37,735 bases of DNA from a virus: positions 1 to 37,735 of IMG/VR virus record IMGVR_UViG_3300042566_001108, one strand, 5' to 3'. The notes under the pieces are model-generated. The model ran no database searches, was not told the DNA's origin, and saw only the letters and a list, made by a program, of their open reading frames with translations. Both the position numbers and the translations under genes were made by a program. Shown here one piece after another: positions 23,352-31,635 of this stretch. Position 1 is the first letter of the stretch. The number at the start of each line of letters is the position of its first letter.

Positions 23352-24209
23352 ATGTCTGATTTGATTACCGCTAACACAGAATTGGGCTCAACTAAAGAAA
23401 GCCTTATCGCTTCAGTTGTTCAAAAAGAACTTGCGTTCCAAGCTAAACTCACTCCATTCTTCACTGACCTTTCTAGCCTTGCTATGCCTGGTTACGATAG
23501 AATTTCTGTTCCAAAGCTTTCTAGCTTTACAGTAATTGATCGTGCTGAAGGTTCTTATGGGGACGCTAGTCAGCTATCGGCGAGCGTGGATACCATGCTA
23601 CTCGATAAAGTGGCCTACGTCTCATGGATCATTGATTCTGTAACTGCAACTCAGTCAAATATTCCAGCACAACTTGAGTTCGCAAAAAGGGCTGCCGCAG
23701 CAAGTGCAAGATATGTTGACAGCGCCATCCTAACAGAACTTGGAAACATTGCTCATGCTTTCATAAACACTGGTGCTGATGCTAACGTAACATACGCAAA
23801 CATCCTAAAAATGGTTCGTGAACTTGAAGAAAACAATGCAAACATGGCTGATTGTGTTTGGTTGGTTTCTCCTGCTCAAAAAGAAGCTCTCTTTGGTCTA
23901 GCTGAGTTCAAAAACTTCCAACAATTTGGCCAAGCAATTCTTCCTGGTGGAGTAATTGGTCAAATCCTTGGTATTCCAGTTGTAATGCACTCAGGAATGG
24001 TATCTTCTCAAGTTTACCTTGCTGAAAAAACTGGTCTTGCTTACGCATTCCAAAAGTCTGCAACATACGGCGAACAAGATGAAATTGGCTACGGTGTTGG
24101 TGCTAAAAAAGCAGCAATCGAACAAATTTTTGCCGTTAAGGGTATGCAACTTGGAATGAGTGGTGCCGCTTCTGGTAAGTCTCCACTTGTTATCGGTCTT
24201 AACGACTAA
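23352..24209 (+). CDS. Major capsid protein
   Basis: A 285-residue protein with GGGAGA before the ATG. It has an HK97-fold-like order: an N-terminal helix region (VVQKELAFQAKLTPFFTDLS), strand YDRISVPKLSSFTVI for the E-loop zone, a long spine helix (EFAKRAAAASARYVDSAILT), the A-domain phrase MADCVWLVSPAQKEALFGL and a final domain with GQILGIPVVMHSGM. No protease domain or long cleaved delta region is evident. It is followed by a strong terminator. Confidence 0.92.
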   Translation: MSDLITANTELGSTKESLIASVVQKELAFQAKLTPFFTDLSSLAMPGYDRISVPKLSSFTVIDRAEGSYGDASQLSASVDTMLLDKVAYVSWIIDSVTATQSNIPAQLEFAKRAAAASARYVDSAILTELGNIAHAFINTGADANVTYANILKMVRELEENNANMADCVWLVSPAQKEALFGLAEFKNFQQFGQAILPGGVIGQILGIPVVMHSGMVSSQVYLAEKTGLAYAFQKSATYGEQDEIGYGVGAKKAAIEQIFAVKGMQLGMSGAASGKSPLVIGLND

Positions 24210-24227
24210 TTAAGTTTTTTACTTTAC

Positions 24228-24257
24228 GGGCTACTCAGAAATGGGTAGCCTTTTTTT
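24228..24257 (+). terminator. Intrinsic terminator after capsid gene
   Basis: Stem GGCTAC (24229-24234) with GTAGCC (24245-24250), extendable by an inner C-G pair, is followed by seven T. The U-tract ends one base before the ATG of the next ORF (24258). It probably limits readthrough so that the capsid gene is expressed above the later genes. Confidence 0.88.
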
Positions 24258-24464
24258 ATGACTAAGAAACCAACGCACGTTAAGCATTACTTAAAGAGTA
24301 AATCTCCTGAAACGCTTAGAGTGTTGATGCTGAAGAATAACATAGAAAAGAAGTGTTACTTTGAATATCATGTTGTTCATGACGGCCAAAACTGGTTTGC
24401 TTGGTATGAGTTTGACTCAGATTCTCTAGAGGAAATGGTGAAACTGAATGAAATCGAATCTTAA
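24258..24464 (+). CDS. Hypothetical protein directly after the terminator
   Basis: A 68-residue protein (KPTHVKHYLKSKSPETLRVL, then CYFEYHVVHDGQNWFAWYE) of a kind that looks conserved in composition. The ATG abuts the terminator U-tract, leaving no ribosome-binding site; a later start at the ATG 24324 is possible, behind AGAG. It overlaps the following gene by 17 bases. The function is unknown. Confidence 0.6.
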   Translation: MTKKPTHVKHYLKSKSPETLRVLMLKNNIEKKCYFEYHVVHDGQNWFAWYEFDSDSLEEMVKLNEIES

Positions 24465-24711
24465 CGATAGAGAGTTTGATAAGTTCAGGGAAGCACCAAA
24501 TGATAAATCGTCTGTTTCTGTTTCTGTTGATGCTGCACTTCCTATTGAATCTGCTGGCGTTGATTGGGACGAAATAATAACGACTTTTCCTTCAAATACT
24601 CAGGAACTTTACACTTATAAAAAAAGCACCTCAACTGTTCAAACTGTTTTAGTTACGTATCAGAATGGTGATAAGAAAACTATTTTAAATATGACCAGGA
24701 CGAGGTTTTAA
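24448..24711 (+). CDS. Small virion-associated protein
   Basis: An 87-residue protein with N-terminal NDREFDKFREAP, a beta region and C-terminal VTYQNGDKKTILNMTRTRF. The phrase DWDEIITTFPSNTQELYTYK fits small proteins that sit between capsid and fibre genes in siphoviruses. I infer a structural role; there is no motif of an enzyme. Confidence 0.65.
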   Translation: MKSNLNDREFDKFREAPNDKSSVSVSVDAALPIESAGVDWDEIITTFPSNTQELYTYKKSTSTVQTVLVTYQNGDKKTILNMTRTRF

Positions 24712-24900
24712 ATGCCTTGGAGATTTGATCCCCAGTCAATTGATTTAGTTTTTGTTAATACAACCACTCAAATGGTTGAGTCTGGATCTCTTGATTTTGG
24801 AGACAACTTTCAGAGTGACCTTACAATCGATACTGGAGACAGATCAAACGAAGTCTCTATTATTGACGGTGGTTTAAGGGTAGTCGATGGCAGTATTTAA
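24712..24900 (+). CDS. Small hypothetical structural protein
   Basis: A 62-residue protein beginning at the base after the previous stop. It contains DLTIDTGDRSNEVSIIDGGL, an unusual Asp/Gly-rich phrase. It overlaps the next gene by 14 bases. Conservation of order with the preceding small ORF suggests a shared virion role. Confidence 0.6.
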   Translation: MPWRFDPQSIDLVFVNTTTQMVESGSLDFGDNFQSDLTIDTGDRSNEVSIIDGGLRVVDGSI

Positions 24901-25267
24901 AGTTCCTAAAATAACAGCTTCACAGCGAGAACAATTAATTCTAGCTAGTGCAGAAATTGTTTATGATACGACTGAAGGTATTTATTATGGCGGGGATGAC
25001 AACCTTTTAGGTGGGTTTCCCTTGGGTACTGGTGCTGGTTCATCTAACGTTGCAACCATTACTCTCTCTCAACAAGATATTGATAATAAAAAAGTAACTT
25101 TATCAACCGAGCCTTTTTATCCCAATGCGGTGTCCATGACTATCGTTGGCGGAATTTCTCAGGTCAACGGTATTGATTTTGAAGTCATAGGAAGTGACAT
25201 AAGTTGGGATGGATTAGGTCTCGATAATTTTTTAGAAATTAGCGATACATTAATCATCCAATACTAA
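24887..25267 (+). CDS. Virion protein with C-terminal beta domain
   Basis: A 126-residue protein. Residues 1-52 form an N-terminal region that ends in a Gly-rich linker; residues about 60-126 form a beta domain (VTLSTEPFYPNAVSMTIVGG, then DISWDGLGLDNFLEISDTLI) similar to the C-terminus of the next protein. It is probably displayed on the capsid or tail. No signal peptide. Confidence 0.65.
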   Translation: MAVFKVPKITASQREQLILASAEIVYDTTEGIYYGGDDNLLGGFPLGTGAGSSNVATITLSQQDIDNKKVTLSTEPFYPNAVSMTIVGGISQVNGIDFEVIGSDISWDGLGLDNFLEISDTLIIQY

Positions 25268-25281
25268 CAAGGAGTACAAGG

Positions 25282-26370
25282 ATGGCTCAACAAATTAAGA
25301 AGAAGTTTTTATCTCCAGAAGTTATTAACTACTTCGACGATCAAATTAATTTGGTCGAATCAAGCGTTACATCAGAAGAGACAGCACGTATTGCTGGTGA
25401 CCTAGCTTTAGACGGAAAAATTACAGCATTAGATGCAAAAGTTAGCGGTGATTTACAAGAGGCAGTATCTGACCTTGAATCATCAATTTCTGCTGAAGAA
25501 TTAGCTCGTCAATCTGCTGACTCTGCTTTAAGTGGTCGTATCACTGCTTTAGAGGGTCAAGTTGGTGAAGACCTTCAGGAAGCTATCTCTGATTTAGAAG
25601 CTGCAATTGCTGCTGAAGCTACATCAAGAGGAAATGCTGACTCAGGACTTCAGTCACAAATTGACACAGAAAAAGGAAGGGTTGACGCTATTCTTTTAGC
25701 TTCACAAGCTGACAAAGATACGTTCGCTGAAATCGTTCAGTTAATTAACTCTGTTGATACTGAAAATGATTCTGCATTTGCTGGTTATGTTCTTTCGAAC
25801 AACGCTGCACTTGCTCAAGAAGTATTAGACAGACAGTCTGGCGATGCCTCTACACTTCAAGCCTCAAAAGATTATACAGACGCTCAAATTGATTTGATTC
25901 CAGCGGTTGATCTTTCTGGTTATTACACAAAAGCTGAAGTTGATGCAAAAGAAAGCGCACTTGCTTCTGACATTTCTGATCTTGATGTTTATGCACAAGA
26001 TTTAAGAAGCGATGTTGATTCGTTAGAAGTTTACGCTCAGGATATTCGTTCTGATGTTGATGAAAACTCTTCTAGCATTTCTTCTCACGCAACTAGATTA
26101 ACAGCTTTAGAAGCAAAAACTGATGGCCCTTTATTCTCTAATGAAAAGCTAGTTGTTGGTGCGAATCTTGAGTATGTAGAATTATCAAGACAATGTTTAA
26201 AAATCATGTCTTGCTCTGTTGGTCGCATGGCAGTTCACGAAGGCGAAGATTTCACAGTTTCAGTTGTTGGCGGTAAAACTCGTTTAACTTGGATCGGTTC
26301 ACTTCTTCACCCTGGTGGTCAAGAAGCAATCGAAACTGGTGACAACGTATTCGTAGTTTACGCATATTAA
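25282..26370 (+). CDS. Coiled-coil fibre-like virion protein
   Basis: A 362-residue protein with AAGGAGT before its ATG. Residues about 20-130 are alanine-rich heptad repeats with recurring units such as DLQEAISDLEAAIAAEATSR and GRITALEGQV; a second repeat pair YAQDLRSDVDS / YAQDIRSDVDE lies near residues 236-260. After residue 285 comes a beta domain similar to that of the preceding protein. The design (long trimeric coiled coil plus globular head) suits a capsid-attached fibre or whisker. Confidence 0.75.
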   Translation: MAQQIKKKFLSPEVINYFDDQINLVESSVTSEETARIAGDLALDGKITALDAKVSGDLQEAVSDLESSISAEELARQSADSALSGRITALEGQVGEDLQEAISDLEAAIAAEATSRGNADSGLQSQIDTEKGRVDAILLASQADKDTFAEIVQLINSVDTENDSAFAGYVLSNNAALAQEVLDRQSGDASTLQASKDYTDAQIDLIPAVDLSGYYTKAEVDAKESALASDISDLDVYAQDLRSDVDSLEVYAQDIRSDVDENSSSISSHATRLTALEAKTDGPLFSNEKLVVGANLEYVELSRQCLKIMSCSVGRMAVHEGEDFTVSVVGGKTRLTWIGSLLHPGGQEAIETGDNVFVVYAY

Positions 26371-26380
26371 GGAGTAAATT

Positions 26381-28129
26381 ATGGCAACAATTTATGTTAA
26401 GAAAGATGGTTCAGGAAACGCATTAACAATACAAGAGGGAATATTACTTGCTCAATCTGGCGATACTGTTGAGATTGAAGCTGGTCTTTTCGAGGAAAGT
26501 GTTGATCTTTATAAATCAGGAATTACTCTAAAGGGTGCAGGAAAAAACCTAACAGAAGTTCGTGGTGTTTTAGAGGTAAACATTTCTAAACCTTGTACTT
26601 TTTCATCAGGTTCAACTACTTTAAGCGTTCCAGGAGGAACAAGTGGTTGGTTGGTAGGAAGATTCCTTTCAGGTGTAGGGCTTCCAACTAATGCTAGAAT
26701 TGTTTCTGTTTCTAGCAACTCTGTTGTAATTTCTCACGCTACAACTGCAGCAAAGACAAACCAAAACATTATTATGTCTGCGGTTCCTTCTGCTATTGGT
26801 GTTCGTGGCGCAAATCACACGATCCAAGACATGAAGATCACTGCTGTTCAAGCATTAGAATCTCGTTGTCTTGCCGATAACGCAGCAATCTTTTTTAGAA
26901 ACACCGGTAACGGAGAAGTTCCGGCCACTGGTTACACTTTACAAGATTGTATTATCGTAGCGAGAGGTGAGTCGGCTATTATGACCGATGCTACTGCGGC
27001 AATTGGAAACGGAATTATCAGAAGAAATATTATTGAAGGACAAACATTTGTTGGTGCTGCTGCTGCTCAGGTTCCAGCATTTGGAACAATGACAAAAACC
27101 GGTACTGTTCTTTCAGCTAGAACTGTTCAGTTCGATGACCTAAGTGGTATTACTGCTCCACATGCAGGAAACACTCAAGGAAGTGAGATCACCCCTGGTT
27201 TAAGAGTGGCTTCCATTAGTGGAAATGTCGTCACTGTTACTGCTAACATTCCTGACGCTGTTGGAACTAGCCGATCATTCTCTTTTGCAAACGTACAATT
27301 TAACTATCCTAACGTAGCAAGACAGTTGATTGTTATTCAGGGTGTAAACACTGCAACTCAGTTTTTAGATAACACTGTTTCTGGTTCAACTGGAAGCGGT
27401 ATATGTTTCAACACTGTTGCAACAATTGACCCTATTGGTGCTACTGTCACAGGAAACTCTTTCAATACTGTTTCAGATCTAGGCTTTGTTGTAAGAGCAA
27501 GAGGATTAAATTCTGTTGTTCAAAACAACGTAAGCACAGGTACATCAACTGGTTACTACATTCTACCTAACTTTGCTGCTAACGTAGCCGTGACTGTTGG
27601 TACAATGGTTTTAAGCTCTGGAAGATTTTTCAATTGTATCCAAGCTCATACTTCAAACGCTTCATTTGCTCCAACTGTTGCAGGCGGTGCTCCTTACTGG
27701 TCTGAGATTACATTAGAGCAAGTAAACGCCTCTGGAGTTTATGGAACAGGCTTAATGGTTATCGGAACTAACACCAACATTGTTGAATACTTACTTAGTA
27801 AGTCTCAGGCAAACGCTGGTGACTTGGTAGAAATTTCATTTAGCAAATCAATGCTTAAACAAATTTCTTCAGTAGCAAATGACCCAGCGTTTTCAAACGA
27901 AGCAAACTGGAATTTAGTAGGTATTGTTTACAAGAAAGAGTCAAAAAGAATGACGTCAGCATTTAAGGGAGAGTTTGATGGTACTAATCAAATGAAACTT
28001 AAGTCTGGTCTTTCAGGTGAAGTTTTCCAACTCCACAAGTTCATTATCTCTAAAGCGGATAGAACTTTAAAAGTTGTAAAAAGATCCGAGATTACAAACG
28101 CTTCTAGTTTTGACATCACTTTAAAGTAA
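26381..28129 (+). CDS. Right-handed beta-helix protein (tailspike or head-fibre like)
   Basis: A 582-residue protein. The opening ATIYVKKDGSGNALTIQEGI with SGDTVEIEAGLFEESVDL and GITLKGAGKN is the pectate-lyase-type start of a parallel beta-helix. The repetitive strands continue to about residue 400 (GSGICFNTVATIDPIGATVT), followed by a C-terminal domain. Such folds bind or cleave polysaccharides; catalytic residues cannot be assigned. The location among head genes rather than tail genes is unusual. GGAG precedes the ATG. Confidence 0.78.
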   Translation: MATIYVKKDGSGNALTIQEGILLAQSGDTVEIEAGLFEESVDLYKSGITLKGAGKNLTEVRGVLEVNISKPCTFSSGSTTLSVPGGTSGWLVGRFLSGVGLPTNARIVSVSSNSVVISHATTAAKTNQNIIMSAVPSAIGVRGANHTIQDMKITAVQALESRCLADNAAIFFRNTGNGEVPATGYTLQDCIIVARGESAIMTDATAAIGNGIIRRNIIEGQTFVGAAAAQVPAFGTMTKTGTVLSARTVQFDDLSGITAPHAGNTQGSEITPGLRVASISGNVVTVTANIPDAVGTSRSFSFANVQFNYPNVARQLIVIQGVNTATQFLDNTVSGSTGSGICFNTVATIDPIGATVTGNSFNTVSDLGFVVRARGLNSVVQNNVSTGTSTGYYILPNFAANVAVTVGTMVLSSGRFFNCIQAHTSNASFAPTVAGGAPYWSEITLEQVNASGVYGTGLMVIGTNTNIVEYLLSKSQANAGDLVEISFSKSMLKQISSVANDPAFSNEANWNLVGIVYKKESKRMTSAFKGEFDGTNQMKLKSGLSGEVFQLHKFIISKADRTLKVVKRSEITNASSFDITLK

Positions 28130-28138
28130 TTTAACAGG

Positions 28139-28162
28139 GCAGGGGAGAAATCCCCTGCTTTT
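28139..28162 (+). terminator. Intrinsic terminator with GAAA tetraloop
   Basis: A perfect 8-bp stem, GCAGGGGA (28139-28146) with TCCCCTGC (28151-28158), closes a GAAA loop and is followed by four T. It lies 9 bases after the beta-helix gene stop. Confidence 0.85.
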
Positions 28163-28176
28163 ACAGGAGGTGGGTT

Positions 28177-28317
28177 ATTCCACTTAAAAAAGGTTACTCA
28201 AAAAAGACAATTTCATCTAACATTAAAAAAGAGATGAAAGCAGGAAAATCACAAAAGCAATCTGTTGCCATAGCTCTTTCTGTTGCTAAGAAAGCAAAAA
28301 AAGGTAAGAAAAAATGA
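28177..28317 (+). CDS. Small basic protein, apparent ATT start
   Basis: A 46-residue frame reading (I/M)PLKKGYSKKTISSNIKKEM followed by KQSVAIALSVAKKAKKGKKK. This is the pattern of a small, widely seen phage protein that normally starts MPLKKG. Here the codon in the start place is ATT (28177), exactly six bases after a perfect AGGAGG (28165-28170). The stop overlaps the next start (ATGA). No ATG, GTG or TTG lies in frame until codon 20. The function is unknown. Confidence 0.68.
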   Translation: MPLKKGYSKKTISSNIKKEMKAGKSQKQSVAIALSVAKKAKKGKKK

Positions 28318-29147
28318 ATAAGAGAGTCTTTTATTCTGACAATGGAATTTTAAGGGATCTTTCAGTCAACCTTAACAAGTATGACGAAACAGAGTCATCT
28401 TTTAATTACGTTGCTGGTGAGGACTTTATTTATATAGGTGCAAGGCTACCATTTAACAGCTTGTACATTAAATTAATTGATAAAAACACACTTCCTGCTA
28501 ACATGTATGTAGAGGTCTTTGATGGCGACTCTTGGAACTTTGTTAATGAACTAATTGATGAGACTGGTGCATTTCACGTTTCTGGCCACATCACATTCGT
28601 TCCCGACAGAGATTCTGGGTGGTCAAGAGAAGACACTTCAGGCGATGGCGATAATATACCAGGTCTAGAATCACTTAAGATTTATGACCGCTACTGGATG
28701 AGGATTTCTTTTGATGAGAACTTATCTCTTGGTTGCTCTTTATCTTGGGTTGGGAGCATTTTCAGTGACGATAGTGATCTTGGTTCTGAGTATCCTGACC
28801 TTGTTAAGGCAAGCGTTTTAACATCATTTAAAGCAGCAAAAACAAACTGGGAAGAGCAACACGTAAAGGCTGCTCAGGTTATAGAACAAGACCTAATGAT
28901 TAATGGTGTCATTGTTGATCCTGGTCAAATGCTTGAAAGAGAAGATTATAGACTAGCATCTGTTCAAAAAGTAGCTGAGATTGTGTTTAATGCTTTTGGG
29001 GATGACTACATCGATCAAAGACAAAGAGCACGTGAAGAATATCAAAAAAGACTTTCTAGTCCTGTTAAAAAGATTGATAAAAACGCAAATGGAATTGAGG
29101 AAGTATCAGAAAGCTTAGACAACACTAGCGGTTGGTTAAGCCGATGA
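28314..29147 (+). CDS. Head-tail connector-like protein
   Basis: A 277-residue protein coupled by ATGA to the small basic gene. The first half is beta-rich (LYIKLIDKNTLPANMYVEVF); the second half is helical (EEQHVKAAQVIEQDLMINGV, then REEYQKRLSSPVKK). Its place between the capsid block and the tail-tube gene suggests a neck or adaptor role; the family is not recognised. Confidence 0.65.
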   Translation: MNKRVFYSDNGILRDLSVNLNKYDETESSFNYVAGEDFIYIGARLPFNSLYIKLIDKNTLPANMYVEVFDGDSWNFVNELIDETGAFHVSGHITFVPDRDSGWSREDTSGDGDNIPGLESLKIYDRYWMRISFDENLSLGCSLSWVGSIFSDDSDLGSEYPDLVKASVLTSFKAAKTNWEEQHVKAAQVIEQDLMINGVIVDPGQMLEREDYRLASVQKVAEIVFNAFGDDYIDQRQRAREEYQKRLSSPVKKIDKNANGIEEVSESLDNTSGWLSR

Positions 29148-29599
29148 GTTCAAAAATATCAACAATTTACGACAAATTATTGGTTGAACTAGCGGCACTT
29201 TATCCTAATAAGACAAGAATCCCATACGCTTATTCACTTGGTGACAATAATGCCAGATTCTTGATCGATGGTTATGGGCTTGTTATCGGTTCAAGTAATT
29301 TTGAGCCTTACGAGTTCTGTAATTTCATGAATATTAGGGAAGTGACCGTTGTTTTAACTAAGGAAGTTTTTAGAACTGACAGCGATCCAGCCGTGATTGA
29401 TTCAATTACTAAGGCATTGTTGGAAAATGTGTACGATGTGCAAAAACTTTTCTATTCTTATAATGAGCTAGGAATACCAAATGATATTGCTAAGGTTGAT
29501 ATTGGATCGGTCTCAGGTGTTGAGGAAGTTATATCAGGCAAGCAATCTTTTTTGAGTATGACAGCAACTTTTCAATTTTACATATTAGAGAGTCTATAA
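29144..29599 (+). CDS. Putative tail terminator/completion protein
   Basis: A 151-residue protein. Start at ATG 29144 overlaps the previous stop (ATGA) and is preferred to the in-frame codon at 29132. It is an alpha/beta protein (SKISTIYDKLLVELAALYPN, ending FLSMTATFQFYILESL). Position immediately before the tail-tube gene fits the tail terminator of siphoviruses. The role is positional inference. Confidence 0.65.
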   Translation: MSSKISTIYDKLLVELAALYPNKTRIPYAYSLGDNNARFLIDGYGLVIGSSNFEPYEFCNFMNIREVTVVLTKEVFRTDSDPAVIDSITKALLENVYDVQKLFYSYNELGIPNDIAKVDIGSVSGVEEVISGKQSFLSMTATFQFYILESL

Positions 29600-29608
29600 G
29601 GAGTATAT

Positions 29609-31099
29609 ATGGCAGTTGGATTAAATAGAGCGAGTATTTTCGCAATTAAAAAAGAAACTACCGCAGGGGAATATCTTCCACCAGTCGCTGGTGCTGAATT
29701 TGTTCCACTCAGACCAGGAAACACACTAAACTTTGAACCTGAGCAGCTTGAATCAGACGAGCTTCTTAATGATATTGGTGCATCAAAATCTTTCGTTGGT
29801 AAAGAATCAGTTTCAGGCGCACATGCTGCTTACCTAAAGCACTCTGGTGTCGAAGGTCAAGAACCTGAAGTTGGTGTTTTATACGAATCAGTAATGGGAG
29901 CAAAGACAGTAAACGCTACTGAATACACTTCACAAGCTGGGTCAACTGTCTCTCAAATTGCCGTTACAAGTGCAACAAACTTTGAAGTTGGACAAGCTCT
30001 TTTAATTAAGGATGCCACTTACGGTTATAAGATTCGTAACGTAGCTTCTAAGTCTGGAAACAACTTAATTCTTAACTTTAATCTTGATAACGCAATTTCA
30101 ACTGGAAGAAGTTTAGGAAAAGCAATCGTTTATAAGCCAGTAGCTCAGGGTCATCCAACATTTTCAACAACTAAATTCCTTGGAAATGGTCACGCAATCG
30201 AAGCTTCTGCGGGTAACACTGTAACTGAAGTTTCTTTGACTGCTGACGCTAATGGTTTTGGTGAGGTTGAGTTCTCTTACCAAGGGACTAAATATTTCTT
30301 TAATCCAATCACAATTGATGGAACAAATAAGTTTATTGATTACACAGATGACCAAGGAACAAGATCAGTTTCGGTTGCTGAGAAGATATATAAAACACCA
30401 ATTGAGTTAGCTGATGCAATTCAAACTGCTTTAGATGATTCTTCTACTGAGACAATGAGTGTTGTTTATAACAATACAGATGGTAAGTTTACAATTTCAT
30501 CTGGTTCAACAGTTTTCACACTTAAGTTTGGAACTGGAACAAATGCAGCAAATACAATTGCACCAATGATCGGTTTCACAACTGACGATCAAACTGGCGC
30601 ACAATCTTATCCTTCATCTTTCGCTCAACAATACAATTCTCAAATCACTCCATCTTACGATGCTGCGGATGCAATCATCATTAAAGGTGCTGAGTTATTT
30701 ATCGGCTCACAATCTGATAATCTTTGCGTATGCGCTCAATCTGTTTCTTTAACAATTAGTAAAGCAGTTGAGGACGTTGACTGTATTTGTGAAGAAACTG
30801 GTGTAAGTGAAAAAATTCCTACTGGAAGAACTGTTGAGATGAGTATTACTGCCGTTCTTAATAAGCATGATGCTTCATTACTTGACGCACTACTTAAGAA
30901 CAAAGGTATCTCAGCAATGCTAAATGCTGGGCCTAAAACAGGCGGTAACTGGGTTCCTGGTAAGTGTTTCAACGCTTACGTTCAGAACTGTACAGTAAGT
31001 GCTTATACGACAACAGGTGACAACTTTATCCAAGCTGAGATAACTTTAAGAGGATTCGTAACAACAACCTCTAAAGACTTATACTTAAATTTCGTATAA
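29609..31099 (+). CDS. Major tail tube protein (with inserted domain)
   Basis: A 496-residue protein with AAGGAG before its ATG, the last large gene before the tail chaperones, which is where the tail-tube gene sits. The N-terminus (GLNRASIFAIKKETTAGEY) and C-terminus (SKAVEDVDCICEETGVSEK, then NFIQAEITLRGF) have tube-protein features. It is longer than a typical tube protein (200-300 residues); residues about 200-330 look like an extra beta domain that may project from the tail surface. Confidence 0.78.
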   Translation: MAVGLNRASIFAIKKETTAGEYLPPVAGAEFVPLRPGNTLNFEPEQLESDELLNDIGASKSFVGKESVSGAHAAYLKHSGVEGQEPEVGVLYESVMGAKTVNATEYTSQAGSTVSQIAVTSATNFEVGQALLIKDATYGYKIRNVASKSGNNLILNFNLDNAISTGRSLGKAIVYKPVAQGHPTFSTTKFLGNGHAIEASAGNTVTEVSLTADANGFGEVEFSYQGTKYFFNPITIDGTNKFIDYTDDQGTRSVSVAEKIYKTPIELADAIQTALDDSSTETMSVVYNNTDGKFTISSGSTVFTLKFGTGTNAANTIAPMIGFTTDDQTGAQSYPSSFAQQYNSQITPSYDAADAIIIKGAELFIGSQSDNLCVCAQSVSLTISKAVEDVDCICEETGVSEKIPTGRTVEMSITAVLNKHDASLLDALLKNKGISAMLNAGPKTGGNWVPGKCFNAYVQNCTVSAYTTTGDNFIQAEITLRGFVTTTSKDLYLNFV

Positions 31100-31111
31100 G
31101 CGAAGGATCTC

Positions 31112-31405
31112 ATGAAGTGGTTAGAAAAGAAGACTGAAAAGGGCATTCTGAAATATCGGATGCCCAACATTCAAGAGGGTTATTCATTTTTGAGCCTTGT
31201 TGAAAGAATAGAGTCAGCGCAAGACTTGTGGAAAGTTAAATCTAAATTCTTAGAGTCAATGGCAGGTCTAATCGATTTCAAATCGGCTGGATATGCGACA
31301 TATTTTGATTTTTTAGAGGATAAAGAAAACAATTCTGAGCTATGTTCAGAAATTTGTGATGAAGTCTTTAATGACGTAACGAGTTTAGTTAAAAAAAAGA
31401 CTTAA
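31112..31405 (+). CDS. Tail assembly chaperone (gpG-like, 0-frame product)
   Basis: A 97-residue protein between the tail tube and tape-measure genes, the position of lambda gpG. It is helical and acidic (EGYSFLSLVERIESAQDLWK). Near its 3' end lies an A AAA AAG slippery site, with the next frame open to 31635, so a portion of ribosomes would make a longer fusion (about 174 residues). This chaperone coats the tape-measure protein during tail assembly. Confidence 0.82.
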   Translation: MKWLEKKTEKGILKYRMPNIQEGYSFLSLVERIESAQDLWKVKSKFLESMAGLIDFKSAGYATYFDFLEDKENNSELCSEICDEVFNDVTSLVKKKT

Positions 31406-31430
31406 TTGAGGATGCTGTAAACGCAGCCTC
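31393..31430 (+). promoter_or_regulatory. Programmed -1 frameshift signal
   Basis: The heptamer A AAA AAG occupies 31393-31399 in the 0 frame of the chaperone gene. After an 8-base spacer, GAGGATGC (31408-31415) can pair with GCAGCCTC (31423-31430) with one A-G mismatch around a 7-base loop. Slippery site, spacer length and hairpin match known -1 frameshift elements. Confidence 0.82.
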
Positions 31431-31635
31431 GAATAACATGGGATATGATGAGTTGTTTAATATTACAAATGACTCTGAGTTATCCAAAAATATTTATGAG
31501 CTATCTAAGGATGTTACTAGATACTCATATTTTAAATTGTCGGTTGATCTAGGTGTTAGATATGGGCCTGATGATTTAAGCTTTACCGATATGATCTTAT
31601 TTTCATGGATTGCGAATAGGAAGAAAAATGGCTGA
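31399..31635 (+). CDS. Frameshift extension of the tail chaperone (gpT-like part)
   Basis: This frame is open from just behind the slippery site to 31635. It continues the chaperone as DLIEDAVNAASNN and then MGYDELFNITNDSELSKNIY, giving a fusion of 96 plus 78 residues. An internal ATG at 31438 exists but has no ribosome-binding site. The end overlaps the tape-measure start at 31628. The extension would recruit tail-tube subunits, as lambda gpGT does. Confidence 0.8.
   Translation, partial: DLIEDAVNAASNNMGYDELFNITNDSELSKNIYELSKDVTRYSYFKLSVDLGVRYGPDDLSFTDMILFSWIANRKKNG

Noticed and set aside
31438-31635. Independent 65-residue gene starting at 31438
   Set aside because: No ribosome-binding site; the frame is open back to the slippery site, so a frameshift extension explains it better.
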